Counted from the stretch's first letter, positions 1 to 10,957 are shown. The stretch: DNA of 64,000 nt from Rhizobiaceae bacterium (GCA_016742175.1 JACVCH010000017.1:28048-92047); one strand, 5' to 3'. Numbers and translations: made by a program. Notes: generated from the sequence alone by a model not told the origin.

Positions 1-1103
1 AAGCCGATCTGCGGCTTGGTCTGGCTCTGGTGGATGCCAGCGATCTGGTACTCGATCGGGTCCTCGATCGTCATGATCTTGCGGTCGACCTGGTTGAGAT
101 GCGACAGCGCGGCGGCGAGCGTGGTCGTCTTGCCGCTGCCTGTCGGACCGGCGACGATGATGAGACCGTAAGGCTCGTCCAGTTGCGACCGCAGCAGCTT
201 CACGTCGCCGGGCTCCATGCCCAACTGCGCAAAGTCGAGAATGCGCGCTTCCTTGACGAGAAGGCGCATGACCGCCGCCTCGCCATGGACCGTCGGGATG
301 GTGGCGATGCGCAGGTCCATCTGTGACCCGCCGACCTTCAGCCGCGCACCGCCGTCCTGGGGCAGCCGGGTCTCGGAGATGTCGAGGCCAGCGAGGATCT
401 TGATGCGCGAGATGAGGCCGCGGGCCATCGCCGGGCTGAAACTGTCGAACGCGCGCAGCCGGCCGTCGACGCGAAAGCGGACGGCGAGGGCGTCGGCGCC
501 CGGTTCGAGGTGGATGTCGGTCGCCGACAGGGCCAACGCCGCCTCCAGCATGCGCTCGACCTGGTGGACGATCGGCTCGCCCGAGGCGATGTCCTGCAGA
601 TATTGCAGATCGTCGCCGGGCTTTTGCCGCGATGACTGTTCGACGGTCGCAGCGGGAAGGGCGTTGCCTTCCAACTGCTCGAAGCGCACCGACAGCTCGT
701 CGAAGGAGGCAATCAGCACCGGCGCATCCGCGCCGATCGCCTTGCGGACGGCCTCGACGATTTCGGTGCGGGTCGGATCGGCGATCGCGAGCGCCACGCC
801 CTCCTCGTCGGCGACGGGCCAGCACCAATTGGCCCTCAGGAAGCGCGTCGACAGGCCGGGGATCGGCGTCTTCTGGCGGTGCAGGCGGTGCGGCTCGATC
901 AGCGGCAGGCCGCAGACGTCCGACAGGGACTGCGCGATCGAGGCGCCGCTCGCGGCGCCCGTCGACCACAGATCCTGGACCGACGTCCAGCCGCTGCCCG
1001 CGCGCGCGGTGCCGGGGGCGAGGCGCTCCTCCTCGAGATTGAGGAGACCAGAGACGAGCCGGGCGAAGACATCGTCCGCAGTAGTGTTGCCAAAATCAAC
1101 CAC
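1..1103 (-). CDS. gspE: Type II secretion ATPase GspE (partial, C-terminus beyond the window)
   Basis: Cytoplasmic hexameric ATPase that powers pseudopilus assembly in type II secretion. About 367 residues are visible, read from the complement. They cover the N1E-like N-terminal domain, the N2 region with RIKILAGLDISE and the LPQDGG motif, and the Walker A AGPTGSGKTT near residue 317. This is followed by the TIEDPIEYQI Asp box; the reading leaves the window at TKPQIG. The start is uncertain: a GTG at 1103 is the best in-frame choice, with no ATG nearby. It is divergent from gspD, and the secretin plus prepilin peptidase next door favour T2SS over a type IV pilus PilB. The frame is assigned by translation, since neither its stop nor an ATG lies in the window. 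Confidence 0.88.
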   Translation of the reverse strand, partial: MVDFGNTTADDVFARLVSGLLNLEEERLAPGTARAGSGWTSVQDLWSTGAASGASIAQSLSDVCGLPLIEPHRLHRQKTPIPGLSTRFLRANWCWPVADEEGVALAIADPTRTEIVEAVRKAIGADAPVLIASFDELSVRFEQLEGNALPAATVEQSSRQKPGDDLQYLQDIASGEPIVHQVERMLEAALALSATDIHLEPGADALAVRFRVDGRLRAFDSFSPAMARGLISRIKILAGLDISETRLPQDGGARLKVGGSQMDLRIATIPTVHGEAAVMRLLVKEARILDFAQLGMEPGDVKLLRSQLDEPYGLIIVAGPTGSGKTTTLAAALSHLNQVDRKIMTIEDPIEYQIAGIHQSQTKPQIG

Positions 1104-1284
1104 GTGACACCCAACTTCGGCTTTGGCCGTTGCTACCCGCCTTTGTCGTTGCGCCTTATTGTGGGAAGGCGGATACTCAACCTACCAAGTTTTGCCAGTA
1201 ATGGACATCCTCGCGCGAGTAAGGTGATTCGTATTGGTTGGAGGGGTATTTGGGTCAGGTGCTCGGAATGCATGGGATCAGCAA
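1104..1284. promoter_or_regulatory. Divergent intergenic region gspE/gspD
   Basis: 181 bp separate the two divergent secretion genes and must hold both promoters. No clear -35/-10 pair or long inverted repeat was recognised. The RBS for gspD (GGGATC) is weak. Confidence 0.4.
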
Positions 1285-3423
1285 ATGAAGCGACCCGCTG
1301 CTTTCCTGGCATTCCTGGCCCTCGCTTGGTTGATGGCGGCCTGCGCCACCGAGACGAGCACGGACCCGCGCACCCGCAGCGCAATCTTCGGATCGATCTT
1401 CAACGAGGACGATTTGCGCGCGCGCCAGCCGCGACAGACGGATGGCGGCGGCACGGTCATGCAGACCAGTTCCGCGGTCGGCGCGGTGGTGCAGTATGGC
1501 GGTGGCGGGGGCGGCGGGGCCAGCCTCGGCCGTCTTCCGCCGGCCCTCTCCAGCCCGTCCACCGGCGAATACAATCTGAATTTCGAGAATGCCGGCATCG
1601 AAGAGATCGTCCGTGCCGTCCTCGGCGAGGCGCTGGCGGTCAACTACACGATCTCGCCCGACGTCTCGGGCATCGCCACCATTTCCACCGCACGGCCGGT
1701 GTCGCGCGAGGAACTGCTCCAGACGCTGGAGCGCGTGCTGGCCTTCAACGGCGCTTCGCTTGAGCGCAGCGGCGAGTCCTACTCCGTGGTCCCGCAGGGA
1801 TCGGCCAATGCCGGCCGGCCGAGCGCGTCCGGGGAGGCCGGATTCGGCATGACGATCCTGCCCCTGCGCTACGTCCCTGCCGATACGGTCATCAGCCTGA
1901 TCGACGGGTTCGGCACGCGGCCGGGCGCCGTGCGCGTCGAGCGGTCGCGCAATCTCCTGGTGATCATCGGCAGCGGCGGGGATCGGCGCGCGGCGGCTGA
2001 AACCGCGCTCTCCTTCGACGTCGACTGGATGCGCGACCAGTCGGTCGGCGTCTTTCCGCTGCGCCGCGCGCGGGCCGAAACGGTTTTGCCCGAGCTCGAA
2101 CAGATCTTCAGTTCGGGCGAGGAAGGCGCTGGCGCGCAAAGCGTGCAGTTCTCGCGCGTCGCCCGCCTCAACGGCATCCTCGTCGTCGCGCGCAGCCCCG
2201 ACCTTCTGTCGCGTGCGCGGCTGTGGATCGACAAGCTCGACAATCGCGATGCGGGCATGGACGCGCTGGTCCATGTCTACCGCGTCAAATACCAGAACGC
2301 CGAGCGGCTGGCGGCGCTCCTGAACGACATCTTCGCCGATGGTGGGACGGCGTCGGCCGAACTGCCTTCGGCGACGGACGCGCCGGCTGCGTTCGGCGAC
2401 GGCGGCCAAAGCGCGTTCGACCGCAACCTGGCCGACCGGATCAATGGCGGCGGAGCGGAAGAAGCGCCCGCGACGCTCGTCGGCCTCCAGTCGCCGGTCA
2501 TCTTCGGCGGGTCGTCGTCGGCGGCGCCGCTGCGCATCCGCGCCGACAGTTCCAACAACTCCGTCGTCATCTATGCAAGCCAGGACAAGAGGCGCGAAAT
2601 CCTCGCCGCCCTGCACCAGATCGACGTGCCGCAATTGCAGGTGGCGATCAACGTCACCATGGCCGAAATCCGGCTCAACGACGACCTGCGCTACGGCGTC
2701 CAATACTTCCTGAAAAGCAACAATCTCGGCCTCGGCAGCGACGAGGGCTCGATCGGCATCTTCGGCGCCGCGGCCAATGCGATCGGGCGGCAGGTGCCGG
2801 GCTTCAACTTCATCCTCGGCAGCGAATCCAATCCCGACATCATCATCGATGCGTTCGACCAGATCACCGACGTCCAGGTCCTGTCCTCGCCGTCGCTGGT
2901 GGTTATGGACAACGAACTGGCGCAGTTCCAGGTGGGCGACCAGATTCCGGTCGTCACGCGCACGGTGACGGGCGTTCAGGACGCGAATGCGCCGGTCAGC
3001 AACGAAGTCGTCTACCGCGACACCGGCGTGATCCTGAAAGTGCGCCCGCGCGTTTCGGAGAACGGCGTCGTGTCGATGGTGATCGAGCAGGAGATTTCGG
3101 CCGTCACCGGCGGCGCGTCGAGCCTGACGCCGACGATCTCCAATCGCCTCGTCTCCAGCTCGATCTCGGTCGTGGACGGGCAGACGGTGCTGCTCGGCGG
3201 CCTGATCAGCGAACAGGCCGACGGCTCGAAAAGCGGCATTCCCGGCCTGCACCGCATGAAGGGCATCGGCGGCCTCTTCGGCCGGACGGGCGAGTCGAAC
3301 AGCCGAACCGAGGTCATCATCCTCATCCGCCCGACCGTCATCCGCGAAAGCCAGGACGCCGAGCATGTGGCGAGCGAATTGAGGGCCAAGATGTGGGGGA
3401 TCGGATCGACGCAGGCCCGCTGA
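1285..3423 (+). CDS. gspD: Type II secretion secretin GspD, lipoprotein-like
   Basis: Outer-membrane secretin channel of the type II secretion system, 712 residues. The ATG at 1285 is chosen because it puts a lipoprotein-like signal directly at the N-terminus, ending LMAAC with Cys20. An upstream in-frame TTG would add 17 residues before the signal. The N0/N1-N3 ring-building modules span roughly residues 85-460. The conserved secretin domain follows, with VGDQIPVVTRTVTG, YRDTGVILKVRPRV and the C-terminal VVDGQTVLLGGLI block. Gly/Ser-rich linkers lie near residue 75 and around 370-420. The stop codon overlaps the start of the prepilin peptidase gene by one base, so the two are probably translationally coupled. 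The substrate of this T2SS is not evident here. Confidence 0.9.
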   Translation: MKRPAAFLAFLALAWLMAACATETSTDPRTRSAIFGSIFNEDDLRARQPRQTDGGGTVMQTSSAVGAVVQYGGGGGGGASLGRLPPALSSPSTGEYNLNFENAGIEEIVRAVLGEALAVNYTISPDVSGIATISTARPVSREELLQTLERVLAFNGASLERSGESYSVVPQGSANAGRPSASGEAGFGMTILPLRYVPADTVISLIDGFGTRPGAVRVERSRNLLVIIGSGGDRRAAAETALSFDVDWMRDQSVGVFPLRRARAETVLPELEQIFSSGEEGAGAQSVQFSRVARLNGILVVARSPDLLSRARLWIDKLDNRDAGMDALVHVYRVKYQNAERLAALLNDIFADGGTASAELPSATDAPAAFGDGGQSAFDRNLADRINGGGAEEAPATLVGLQSPVIFGGSSSAAPLRIRADSSNNSVVIYASQDKRREILAALHQIDVPQLQVAINVTMAEIRLNDDLRYGVQYFLKSNNLGLGSDEGSIGIFGAAANAIGRQVPGFNFILGSESNPDIIIDAFDQITDVQVLSSPSLVVMDNELAQFQVGDQIPVVTRTVTGVQDANAPVSNEVVYRDTGVILKVRPRVSENGVVSMVIEQEISAVTGGASSLTPTISNRLVSSSISVVDGQTVLLGGLISEQADGSKSGIPGLHRMKGIGGLFGRTGESNSRTEVIILIRPTVIRESQDAEHVASELRAKMWGIGSTQAR

Positions 3424-3953
3424 TGCAGCGGCAGGCTGGGGCGGCGTTCGCCGGGCTCCTGCTTGCCGTTCTCATCGCGATTCTGGCGGACATTCCGCCG
3501 GCCGCGATCGGGCAGCTTGCGCTTCTTACGAGCCTGATGGCCGCCATCGCGGTGACCGACTTCCTGACCTATCGGGTTCCAGACTGGCTCGTCGTTGCGA
3601 CCGCCGTTTGCGGGCTCGGCTTCGTGCTTGCGGCCGGCGGTGCGTCCGCGCTGCTCGCTGCGATCCTGCGCATGGCGCTCGTCGGGCTCGTGCTTTTTGC
3701 GTTACGCGAGGCCTATTTCAGGTGGCGCGGGTTCGACGGGCTGGGGCTCGGCGACATCAAGTTGCTCGCGGCCGCCGGCGCATGGATCGACCTTGTCGGA
3801 ATCGCCAATGCCGTTCTGATCGCCGCGCTGGCCGCGCTTGTCGCGGCAGGGCTGATCGCCGCATTTCGCGGATGGGACGGCATGCGCCGGCTGCCGTTCG
3901 CGGCGTTTCTCGCACCGTCGATCGTTGCGGCATGGCTTGCCGGTCTCTGGTGA
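3423..3953 (+). CDS. Prepilin peptidase, peptidase domain only (GspO/CpaA-like)
   Basis: Membrane aspartyl protease that removes the leader of type II secretion pseudopilins; 176 residues. It is a polytopic A24 peptidase with the two catalytic aspartates visible: Asp46 in AVTDFLTYRVPDW and Asp111 in the GLGLGDIK motif. It lacks the N-terminal zinc-binding methyltransferase domain of classical PilD/GspO (about 270-290 residues), so it resembles short CpaA/TadV-type enzymes. TGATG overlap with gspD indicates co-transcription and coupling. Position next to gspD and gspE assigns it to the same secretion system. Whether the pseudopilins are N-methylated, and by what, cannot be told from this window. 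Confidence 0.85.
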   Translation: MQRQAGAAFAGLLLAVLIAILADIPPAAIGQLALLTSLMAAIAVTDFLTYRVPDWLVVATAVCGLGFVLAAGGASALLAAILRMALVGLVLFALREAYFRWRGFDGLGLGDIKLLAAAGAWIDLVGIANAVLIAALAALVAAGLIAAFRGWDGMRRLPFAAFLAPSIVAAWLAGLW

Positions 3954-4010
3954 GGGAGGTGTCTTTCACCAGAGAGGGCGAGAACCGGAGTTGGAGCGGC
4001 GCCGCCGCGA

Positions 4011-4448
4011 TCAGGTCGAGGGCAGGCGATAGGTTTCGTGGCAGGCTCCGCAGGTCTGGCCGATCGCGCCGACCTGAGGCTGCAATGTCTCGAGGCTGTC
4101 GGGCGCGGCGGCGACGGCCGCTGCTGCTGCTTCCTTGTACTTGTCGGCGGCCGCTGTGAAGCCGGCCATGTCTTCCCAGATCTTCGGCGCGGCCTTCGTG
4201 TCGCCGGTGCCCGACCCTTCCGGGAACAGGGCTTCGACGTCCAACTTCTCGGCGTTCGCGTTCAACTGCTCGAGCGCAGCCATGACGGCGGCGGCGTCGA
4301 ATGCGCGCTCGCCCTTGGCAGTTGCCCCCAGGACGCCCATGGCCTCGCCGTTCGACTTCATCAGCGCCTTGCGATCCGCGATGGGTTCGGCATTGGCAAG
4401 CGTGGAAACGAAAGTACCGGCCAGGCAAAGCAATATCGCATACTTCAT
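4011..4448 (-). CDS. Cytochrome c' / c556-type protein
   Basis: Periplasmic c-type cytochrome of 145 residues. A cleavable signal peptide (MKYAILLCLAGTFVSTLANA) is followed by a four-helix cytochrome c'-like domain. The heme motif CGACH lies at residues 133-137 near the C-terminus, as usual in this family; the candidate axial Met is Met30 in RKALMKSNG. The ATG at 4448 is preferred to an in-frame TTG at 4454 because AGGAGG lies six bases before it. It is a single gene, convergent with the prepilin peptidase. The family binds gas ligands or carries electrons; the specific role here is unknown. Confidence 0.85.
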   Translation of the reverse strand: MKYAILLCLAGTFVSTLANAEPIADRKALMKSNGEAMGVLGATAKGERAFDAAAVMAALEQLNANAEKLDVEALFPEGSGTGDTKAAPKIWEDMAGFTAAADKYKEAAAAAVAAAPDSLETLQPQVGAIGQTCGACHETYRLPST

Positions 4449-4591
4449 CTTCAACCTCCTCTACTTGCCAGCCTCGTCGGCGGCGCAAAGGAGTATGAAT
4501 TGGAATTCCAAAACCGGAAGTGGAATCTTGTGCGCGCGACTAGATCATTCGAGCTAGATCGGCTCGTCGGGCAATCGGGTCGGGATTGGCG

Positions 4592-5008
4592 TCAGGCGAG
4601 TTTTTCGTCTTCCGCGGCCTGTCGCCACGCAACTTCGCGTTCGAGACGTTCCTTCGTCGCGGCATGCTCTTCCACGGTCGTCTTCAACCTGTTCCTGAGC
4701 CGCGCGAAGCGACCGCGGATCGCTGCGGTCCATGCGCACAGGATCAGGAGCGCCAAAGATCCGAGGACCAGAGGCAGCAGGCGATGCGCGCCGGTCGGCG
4801 CGTCGCTCGACAAGATGGCGAGAAGCGCCAGCGTCGCGGTTGGAATAAACAGGACGGCACTTCGCGCCAGAACTGCAGAAATCAGGGCCAGCGCAAACAA
4901 GATCGCCGCGCCGGCCGGCTCATTTTCGATCGCATGTCTCGATGATTGGAAGAACGCCATGAACATCGGAACAACGTCGTCTGTCACGGCGTCTGAAAGA
5001 TGTTCCAT
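4592..5008 (-). CDS. Hypothetical inner-membrane protein with C-terminal helix
   Basis: Not recognised; 138 residues. The ATG at 5008 is chosen because GGAGGG lies at good spacing before it; a longer reading from 5056 would add 16 residues without such a site. Visible features are two or three hydrophobic segments (AGAAILFALALISAVLA, AVLFIPTATLALLAIL, LLPLVLGSLALLILCAW). A basic, probably coiled-coil C-terminal tail (RFARLRNRLKTTVEEHAATK) follows. It lies between the cytochrome gene and the M20 peptidase gene with a gap of over 100 bp on both sides, so it is probably a single transcription unit. No function is proposed. Confidence 0.6.
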   Translation of the reverse strand: MEHLSDAVTDDVVPMFMAFFQSSRHAIENEPAGAAILFALALISAVLARSAVLFIPTATLALLAILSSDAPTGAHRLLPLVLGSLALLILCAWTAAIRGRFARLRNRLKTTVEEHAATKERLEREVAWRQAAEDEKLA

Positions 5009-5120
5009 CGGAGCTTCCCTCCTCGGCACTGGCTGCGAAGCACAGTTTTGCACCATCCCATCGCGTGCGCGAGTCTTTCTTGGAGGACATTCATCCTGAT
5101 CGGGAAGATGAACCCCTTGC

Positions 5121-6251
5121 TTAACTGAGACGCATCAGCAACCCCGCCATCAGGCGCGCGCGTTCGACGAGGCTGTCGACCTCGATGTGTTCGTTGAGCG
5201 TATGCAGGCCCGCGCCGCGTACGCCGATGGAATCGAGCGTCGGGATGCCGAGCGCGCCGGTGAAGTTGCCGTCCGAACCGCCGCCGGCGCTGCCGTGGGT
5301 CAGGTCGAAGCCGATGTCGGCGGCGACCTGACGACCGATCTCGTAGAGCGCCATCGTGCCCGCATCCGGCTCCCAGACGGGACGGGTGACGCCGCGGGTG
5401 ACCTCGAAACGGACGTCGTTTTCCTCGGTCGCCATGGCGAGCATCGCCTCGACGCCGCGATCGAGATCGTCCTGGCGCTTGGCCATGGAGAGCGCCTCGG
5501 CGTGGCATTCGGACGAGACGCAGTTGACCCACTGGCCGGCACGAATCACGCCGACGGAGAAGGTGCAGTCGTCGGTGGTCATCTTCTCCACCTGGAGCAG
5601 CTTCTTCGCCATCAGGGCGATGGCCGAACGGCCTTCGCCGAGCGCCCAGCCCGCGTGGCTCGGGCGGCCCTCGGTCTTCAGGTTGAAGCGCGCGATGGCG
5701 TAGCGGCCGGTCACCGCGCCGCCGTCCGGGCGGGCAGGTTCGGGCACGAGCACGTATTTGTTCTTGCGCGCCTCCATCTCGATCAACTCACGCGTCGACG
5801 GCGTGCCGACCTCCTCGTCGGGCGTGAACAGAACGGTGACCGGCAGCGGGCAGTCGATGGCGGCGAGCGCCAGTTGGCGGATCGCCTCGACGGCGGCGAA
5901 ATTGCCGCCCTTCATGTCCTGGATGCCGGGGCCGTAGGCCTTGCCGCCCTCGCGGCGGAAGGGCAGCTTTGCGAGCGTGCCGACCGGGTGGACGGTGTCG
6001 AGATGGCCGGAGATGAGGATACCGGGCTTGCCGAAATCCTTGTGCGGAAAGCGCGCGCGGACGGAGCCGCCGAAGCCCATGCGGCCGGGAATGCGCTCGA
6101 TCTCGGCGCCGGCGGCGGCGAGGTCGTAGCTCGCAAGGTCCATCATCCGGTCGACGGCGGCGGCATCGAAGGTCGGGCTTTCGCACTCGATCCAGGGCTT
6201 CAGGCCTTTGAGCATCGAATCCGTGTCGAAGGGCAGGGCATTGATATTCAT
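5121..6251 (-). CDS. M20 family metallopeptidase (ArgE/DapE/CPG2-like)
   Basis: Two-zinc hydrolase of an N-acyl amino acid or peptide, 376 residues. Metal-site motifs are in order: SGHLDTVHP, YGPGIQDMKGG (bridging Asp), FTPDEEVGTPS (catalytic Glu pair), with the dimerisation-domain stretch GRPSHAGWALGEG and the C-terminal HGSAGGGSDGN. The layout is closest to carboxypeptidase G2-like M20A enzymes. The ATG at 6251 begins with MNINALPFD. The gene is last in the minus-strand catabolic operon, 14 bases after a second M20 gene. The likely role is intracellular cleavage of the compound imported by the Dpp-type transporter upstream; the true substrate is unknown. Confidence 0.85.
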   Translation of the reverse strand: MNINALPFDTDSMLKGLKPWIECESPTFDAAAVDRMMDLASYDLAAAGAEIERIPGRMGFGGSVRARFPHKDFGKPGILISGHLDTVHPVGTLAKLPFRREGGKAYGPGIQDMKGGNFAAVEAIRQLALAAIDCPLPVTVLFTPDEEVGTPSTRELIEMEARKNKYVLVPEPARPDGGAVTGRYAIARFNLKTEGRPSHAGWALGEGRSAIALMAKKLLQVEKMTTDDCTFSVGVIRAGQWVNCVSSECHAEALSMAKRQDDLDRGVEAMLAMATEENDVRFEVTRGVTRPVWEPDAGTMALYEIGRQVAADIGFDLTHGSAGGGSDGNFTGALGIPTLDSIGVRGAGLHTLNEHIEVDSLVERARLMAGLLMRLS

Positions 6252-6265
6252 GAAAAAACCTCGGA

Positions 6266-7426
6266 TCAGAGCGGAAGGCGCTTTTCGATGATGCGGGCCA
6301 TGACGCTGGCGCCGACGGGCAGGATCGCGTCGTCGAAGACGAAGCCGGGATTGTGGACCGGCACGTCGCCGCCATGGCCGATGGTGCAATAGGCGCCCGG
6401 CACGGCCTTGAGCATGTCGGCGAAGTCTTCCGAGCCCATGACCAGTTCGTTCTCGTTGGTGATGTTGTCGACGCCGACGATATCGGAGGCAGCGTCGAGA
6501 TAGGCGTCGGAGAGCTTGTCGTCGTTCATCAGGACGGTGAAGATTTCGCGCAGGTCGGGCTCGACCTCGATGCCGAACATCTTCGAATAGCCTTCGCACA
6601 TGGCGCGGATGCGGGCGTGGATCAGGTCCTTCACCTCGTCGTCGAAATAGCGGATCGTGCCGCAGATGACCGCCTTGTCGGGCACGACATTGTAGGCCGA
6701 GCCGGAATGGATCTGCGTGACCGAAAGGACGGCCGGCTTTACCGCCGGCACGTTGCGGCTGACGATGGACTGCAGCGACTGGACGAGCGAGGTGACCGCG
6801 ACGATCGGGTCCTTCGAGTGGTGTGGCATCGCGCCGTGGCTGCCGACGCCCTTGACGTGGATGTCGAAGAAGGTGGAGCCGGCCATGGCCGGCCCGGGCT
6901 TGACGCCGACCTTGTTCGGCGCGGCGAGCGGGTTGTTGTGCATGCCGTAGATTTCGTCGCAGGGAAACTTGTCGAAGAGGCCGTCGGCGAGCATGGCGCG
7001 CGCGCCGCCAAGGCCTTCCTCGGCGGGCTGGAAGATGAAAACCGCCTTGCCGGAAAAATCGCGCGTTTCGGCGAGGTAGCGCGCGGCGCCGAGCAGCATC
7101 GTCGTGTGGCCGTCATGGCCGCAGCCGTGGAACTTGCCGGGCGCGGTCGAGCGCCAGGGGAGATTGGTCTCTTCGTCCATCGGCAGCGCGTCCATGTCGG
7201 CACGCAAGCCGATGGCGCGCTCGCTGCCGCCCTTGCCCTGGAGGACGCCGACGACGCCGGTCTTGCCGATCCCGGTATGGACCTCGATGCCCCAGGATTT
7301 CAGCTTCTCGGCGACGATGCCTGCAGTGCGGGTCTCCTCGAAGCCGATCTCGGGATTGGTGTGGAAATCGCGCCGGATGGCGGTCAGTTCATCGGCATAT
7401 TCGGCAATCCGCGGCAATGTCGGCAT
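6266..7426 (-). CDS. M20D amidohydrolase (hippurate hydrolase / IAA-amino acid hydrolase family)
   Basis: Metal-dependent amidohydrolase of 386 residues in the hippuricase, N-acyl-L-amino acid and IAA-conjugate hydrolase group. Signature motifs are GLRADMDALPM, GKFHGCGHDGHTTMLLGAARYL (with the metal-bridging Cys), FQPAEEGLGGA and GVGSHGAMPHHSKDP. The ATG at 7426 has AAGGAG before it. No signal peptide is present, so it is cytoplasmic. Lying between the fused ATPase gene and another M20 gene, it is probably co-transcribed and acts after uptake, releasing an amino acid from an acyl or peptide conjugate. Confidence 0.88.
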   Translation of the reverse strand: MPTLPRIAEYADELTAIRRDFHTNPEIGFEETRTAGIVAEKLKSWGIEVHTGIGKTGVVGVLQGKGGSERAIGLRADMDALPMDEETNLPWRSTAPGKFHGCGHDGHTTMLLGAARYLAETRDFSGKAVFIFQPAEEGLGGARAMLADGLFDKFPCDEIYGMHNNPLAAPNKVGVKPGPAMAGSTFFDIHVKGVGSHGAMPHHSKDPIVAVTSLVQSLQSIVSRNVPAVKPAVLSVTQIHSGSAYNVVPDKAVICGTIRYFDDEVKDLIHARIRAMCEGYSKMFGIEVEPDLREIFTVLMNDDKLSDAYLDAASDIVGVDNITNENELVMGSEDFADMLKAVPGAYCTIGHGGDVPVHNPGFVFDDAILPVGASVMARIIEKRLPL

Positions 7427-7454
7427 GTCGGTCTCCTTGGTGGGCTGGGGCGGG

Positions 7455-9128
<1,674 letters not shown>

Positions 9129-9131
9129 GGG

Positions 9132-10016
9132 TTACGCCTCCCGCTTCTTGAGGCGGGGATCGAGAAGGTCGCGCGCCGTATCGCCGAGGAGGTTGATCGA
9201 CAGGATGCACAGCGACAGCATCAGGCCCGGCCAGAAGATCAGCTCCGGCTTGATCTGGAAGAAGATGCGGCCCTCGGCCATGATGTTGCCCCAGGTCGGA
9301 ATTTCGGTCGAAACGCCGGCGCCGAGGAAGGAGAGGATCGCTTCCGTCAGGATCGCCGATGCGCAGATATAGGTGCCCTGGACGATGAGCGGGGCGAGGG
9401 TGTTCGGCATCAGGTGCTTCCACAAGATCTTCGGCATGGACGAGCCGAGCGCGATCGCGGCTTCCACATAGGGCTCCTCGCGCGCCGACAGGACGACGGA
9501 GCGGACGAGGCGCACGACGCGGGGGATTTCCGGGATGGTGATGGCGAAGATCACCGACCAGAGGCTCGGCCCGTTGAGCGCGACGAGCGCGATGGCCAGC
9601 AGGATCGACGGGATCGCCATCAGCGCGTCCATGACCCGCATGATGATGGCGTCCGCCAGGCGGAAGAAGCCGGAGACGAGGCCGATCAGAAGGCCGATCA
9701 GGACCGACACGATGGCCGCGCCGATCCCGATCAAGAGCGAGACCTGGCCGCCGACCATGACGCGCGAGAAGAGGTCGCGGCCGTAGGGGTCGGTGCCGAG
9801 CCAGTAGGTTTCGCTCGGGCCTTTCAAGCGTTGCAGCGCGTCCATGCTCATCGGATTGTGGGGCACGTAGAGATAGGCCGACGCGGTGGCGATCACGATC
9901 AGGGCGAGCACGATGGCCGCGAGGATCGGGCCGAAGCCGAGGCGCCAGTTACGCGGAAGCTGGATCGCGCCGAGCACGACCTGCATGGCGGAGGTCGGTT
10001 GCGGTTGAGCGGCCAT
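9132..10016 (-). CDS. Peptide-type ABC transporter permease, DppC family
   Basis: Inner-membrane permease of 294 residues with six predicted helices. The N-terminal OppC-like segment carries TYWLGTDPYGRDLFSRVM, followed by the EAA-loop region EEPYVEAAIALGSS. The C-terminus ends TARDLLDPRLKKREA. The ATG at 10016 overlaps the dppB stop (ATGA), giving translational coupling; longer in-frame readings run into dppB sequence and are rejected. It forms the channel with DppB and is driven by the downstream fused ATPase. Confidence 0.92.
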   Translation of the reverse strand: MAAQPQPTSAMQVVLGAIQLPRNWRLGFGPILAAIVLALIVIATASAYLYVPHNPMSMDALQRLKGPSETYWLGTDPYGRDLFSRVMVGGQVSLLIGIGAAIVSVLIGLLIGLVSGFFRLADAIIMRVMDALMAIPSILLAIALVALNGPSLWSVIFAITIPEIPRVVRLVRSVVLSAREEPYVEAAIALGSSMPKILWKHLMPNTLAPLIVQGTYICASAILTEAILSFLGAGVSTEIPTWGNIMAEGRIFFQIKPELIFWPGLMLSLCILSINLLGDTARDLLDPRLKKREA

Positions 10017-10957
10017 CAGTAGCGAATCCTCGGGTCGAAGAGCGTGTAGGAGAGGTCGATCAGGAGGTTGACGAAGACGTAGATCGCGCTCGTCAGGAGG
10101 ATCATCGCCTGGATGACGGGATAGTCGCGCGCCAGGATCGCGTCGACGGTGAGACGGCCGATGCCGGGGATGTTGAAGACGCTTTCCGTCACCACGACGC
10201 CGGAAATCAGGAGTGCGAAGCCGGTGCCGATGATGGTCATGATCGGCACGGCAGCATTGCGCAGCGCATGGCGGAAGAGGACGATGTGCTCCTTGACGCC
10301 CTTGGCGCGGGCGGTGCGGACATAATCCTCGCCCAGCACTTCGAGCAGGCTCGCGCGGGTCATGCGGGCGATCAGCGCGACATAGATGGTGGCGAGCGTC
10401 AGGCAGGGCAGGATTGCGCGGGAGAGGAAGCCCTGCACGCTTTCCGAAGGCGAGGTGTAGCCCTGGACCGGCAGCCAGCGCAGGTCGATCGCGAAGAGCT
10501 TGATGAAGAGATAGCCGATGACGAAGACGGGGATGGAAAAGCCCAGAACCGAGAAGGTCATCACGGCGTAGTCGATCCAGGTCCGATGACGCCATGCGGC
10601 AAGGACGCCGAGCGGGACGGCGATCAACACCGAGAGGAGGATGGTCAGCGTGCCGATCTGCAGCGTCGGCCAGATGCGCTGGCCGATGAGGCGTGTGACC
10701 GGCTGGCTGGAGATGATCGACGTGCCGAGGTCGCCTTGTGCAAGATTGCCGACCCAGGTGACGAACTGGACGTGGAGCGGCTCGGACAGCCCAAGCGACT
10801 CGCGGATGCGCTCGAGCTGGGCGGGCGTCGCGGAATCGCCGGCGATGATCGCGGCGGGGTCGCCCGGCGTCAGGCGCAGCAGCAGGAAGACGAAGATCGC
10901 GACGATCACCATCACCGGAATGACGGCGAGGATGCGCCGGATGACATAGCCGAGCAT
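10016..10957 (-). CDS. Peptide-type ABC transporter permease, DppB family
   Basis: Inner-membrane permease of 313 residues. It begins with the typical MLGYVIRRILAVIPVM helix, followed by RLTPGDPAAIIAGD and the EAA-loop sequence VLGEDYVRTARAKGV. It ends LSYTLFDPRIRY. It overlaps dppC by a few bases and follows the binding-protein gene across a 79-bp gap holding a strong hairpin. It forms the heterodimeric channel with the DppC protein. Confidence 0.93.
   Translation of the reverse strand: MLGYVIRRILAVIPVMVIVAIFVFLLLRLTPGDPAAIIAGDSATPAQLERIRESLGLSEPLHVQFVTWVGNLAQGDLGTSIISSQPVTRLIGQRIWPTLQIGTLTILLSVLIAVPLGVLAAWRHRTWIDYAVMTFSVLGFSIPVFVIGYLFIKLFAIDLRWLPVQGYTSPSESVQGFLSRAILPCLTLATIYVALIARMTRASLLEVLGEDYVRTARAKGVKEHIVLFRHALRNAAVPIMTIIGTGFALLISGVVVTESVFNIPGIGRLTVDAILARDYPVIQAMILLTSAIYVFVNLLIDLSYTLFDPRIRY

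Noticed and set aside
1255..3366. Long minus-strand open frame of 703 codons opposite gspD
   Set aside because: It mirrors gspD in the high-GC antisense frame, has Arg/Asp-rich low-information sequence and no known domain; gspD is clearly coding.
4500..4511. TTGGAATTCCAA palindrome upstream of the cytochrome gene as an operator
   Set aside because: A 12-bp palindrome built on an EcoRI-type core occurs by chance; there is no second copy or known regulator.
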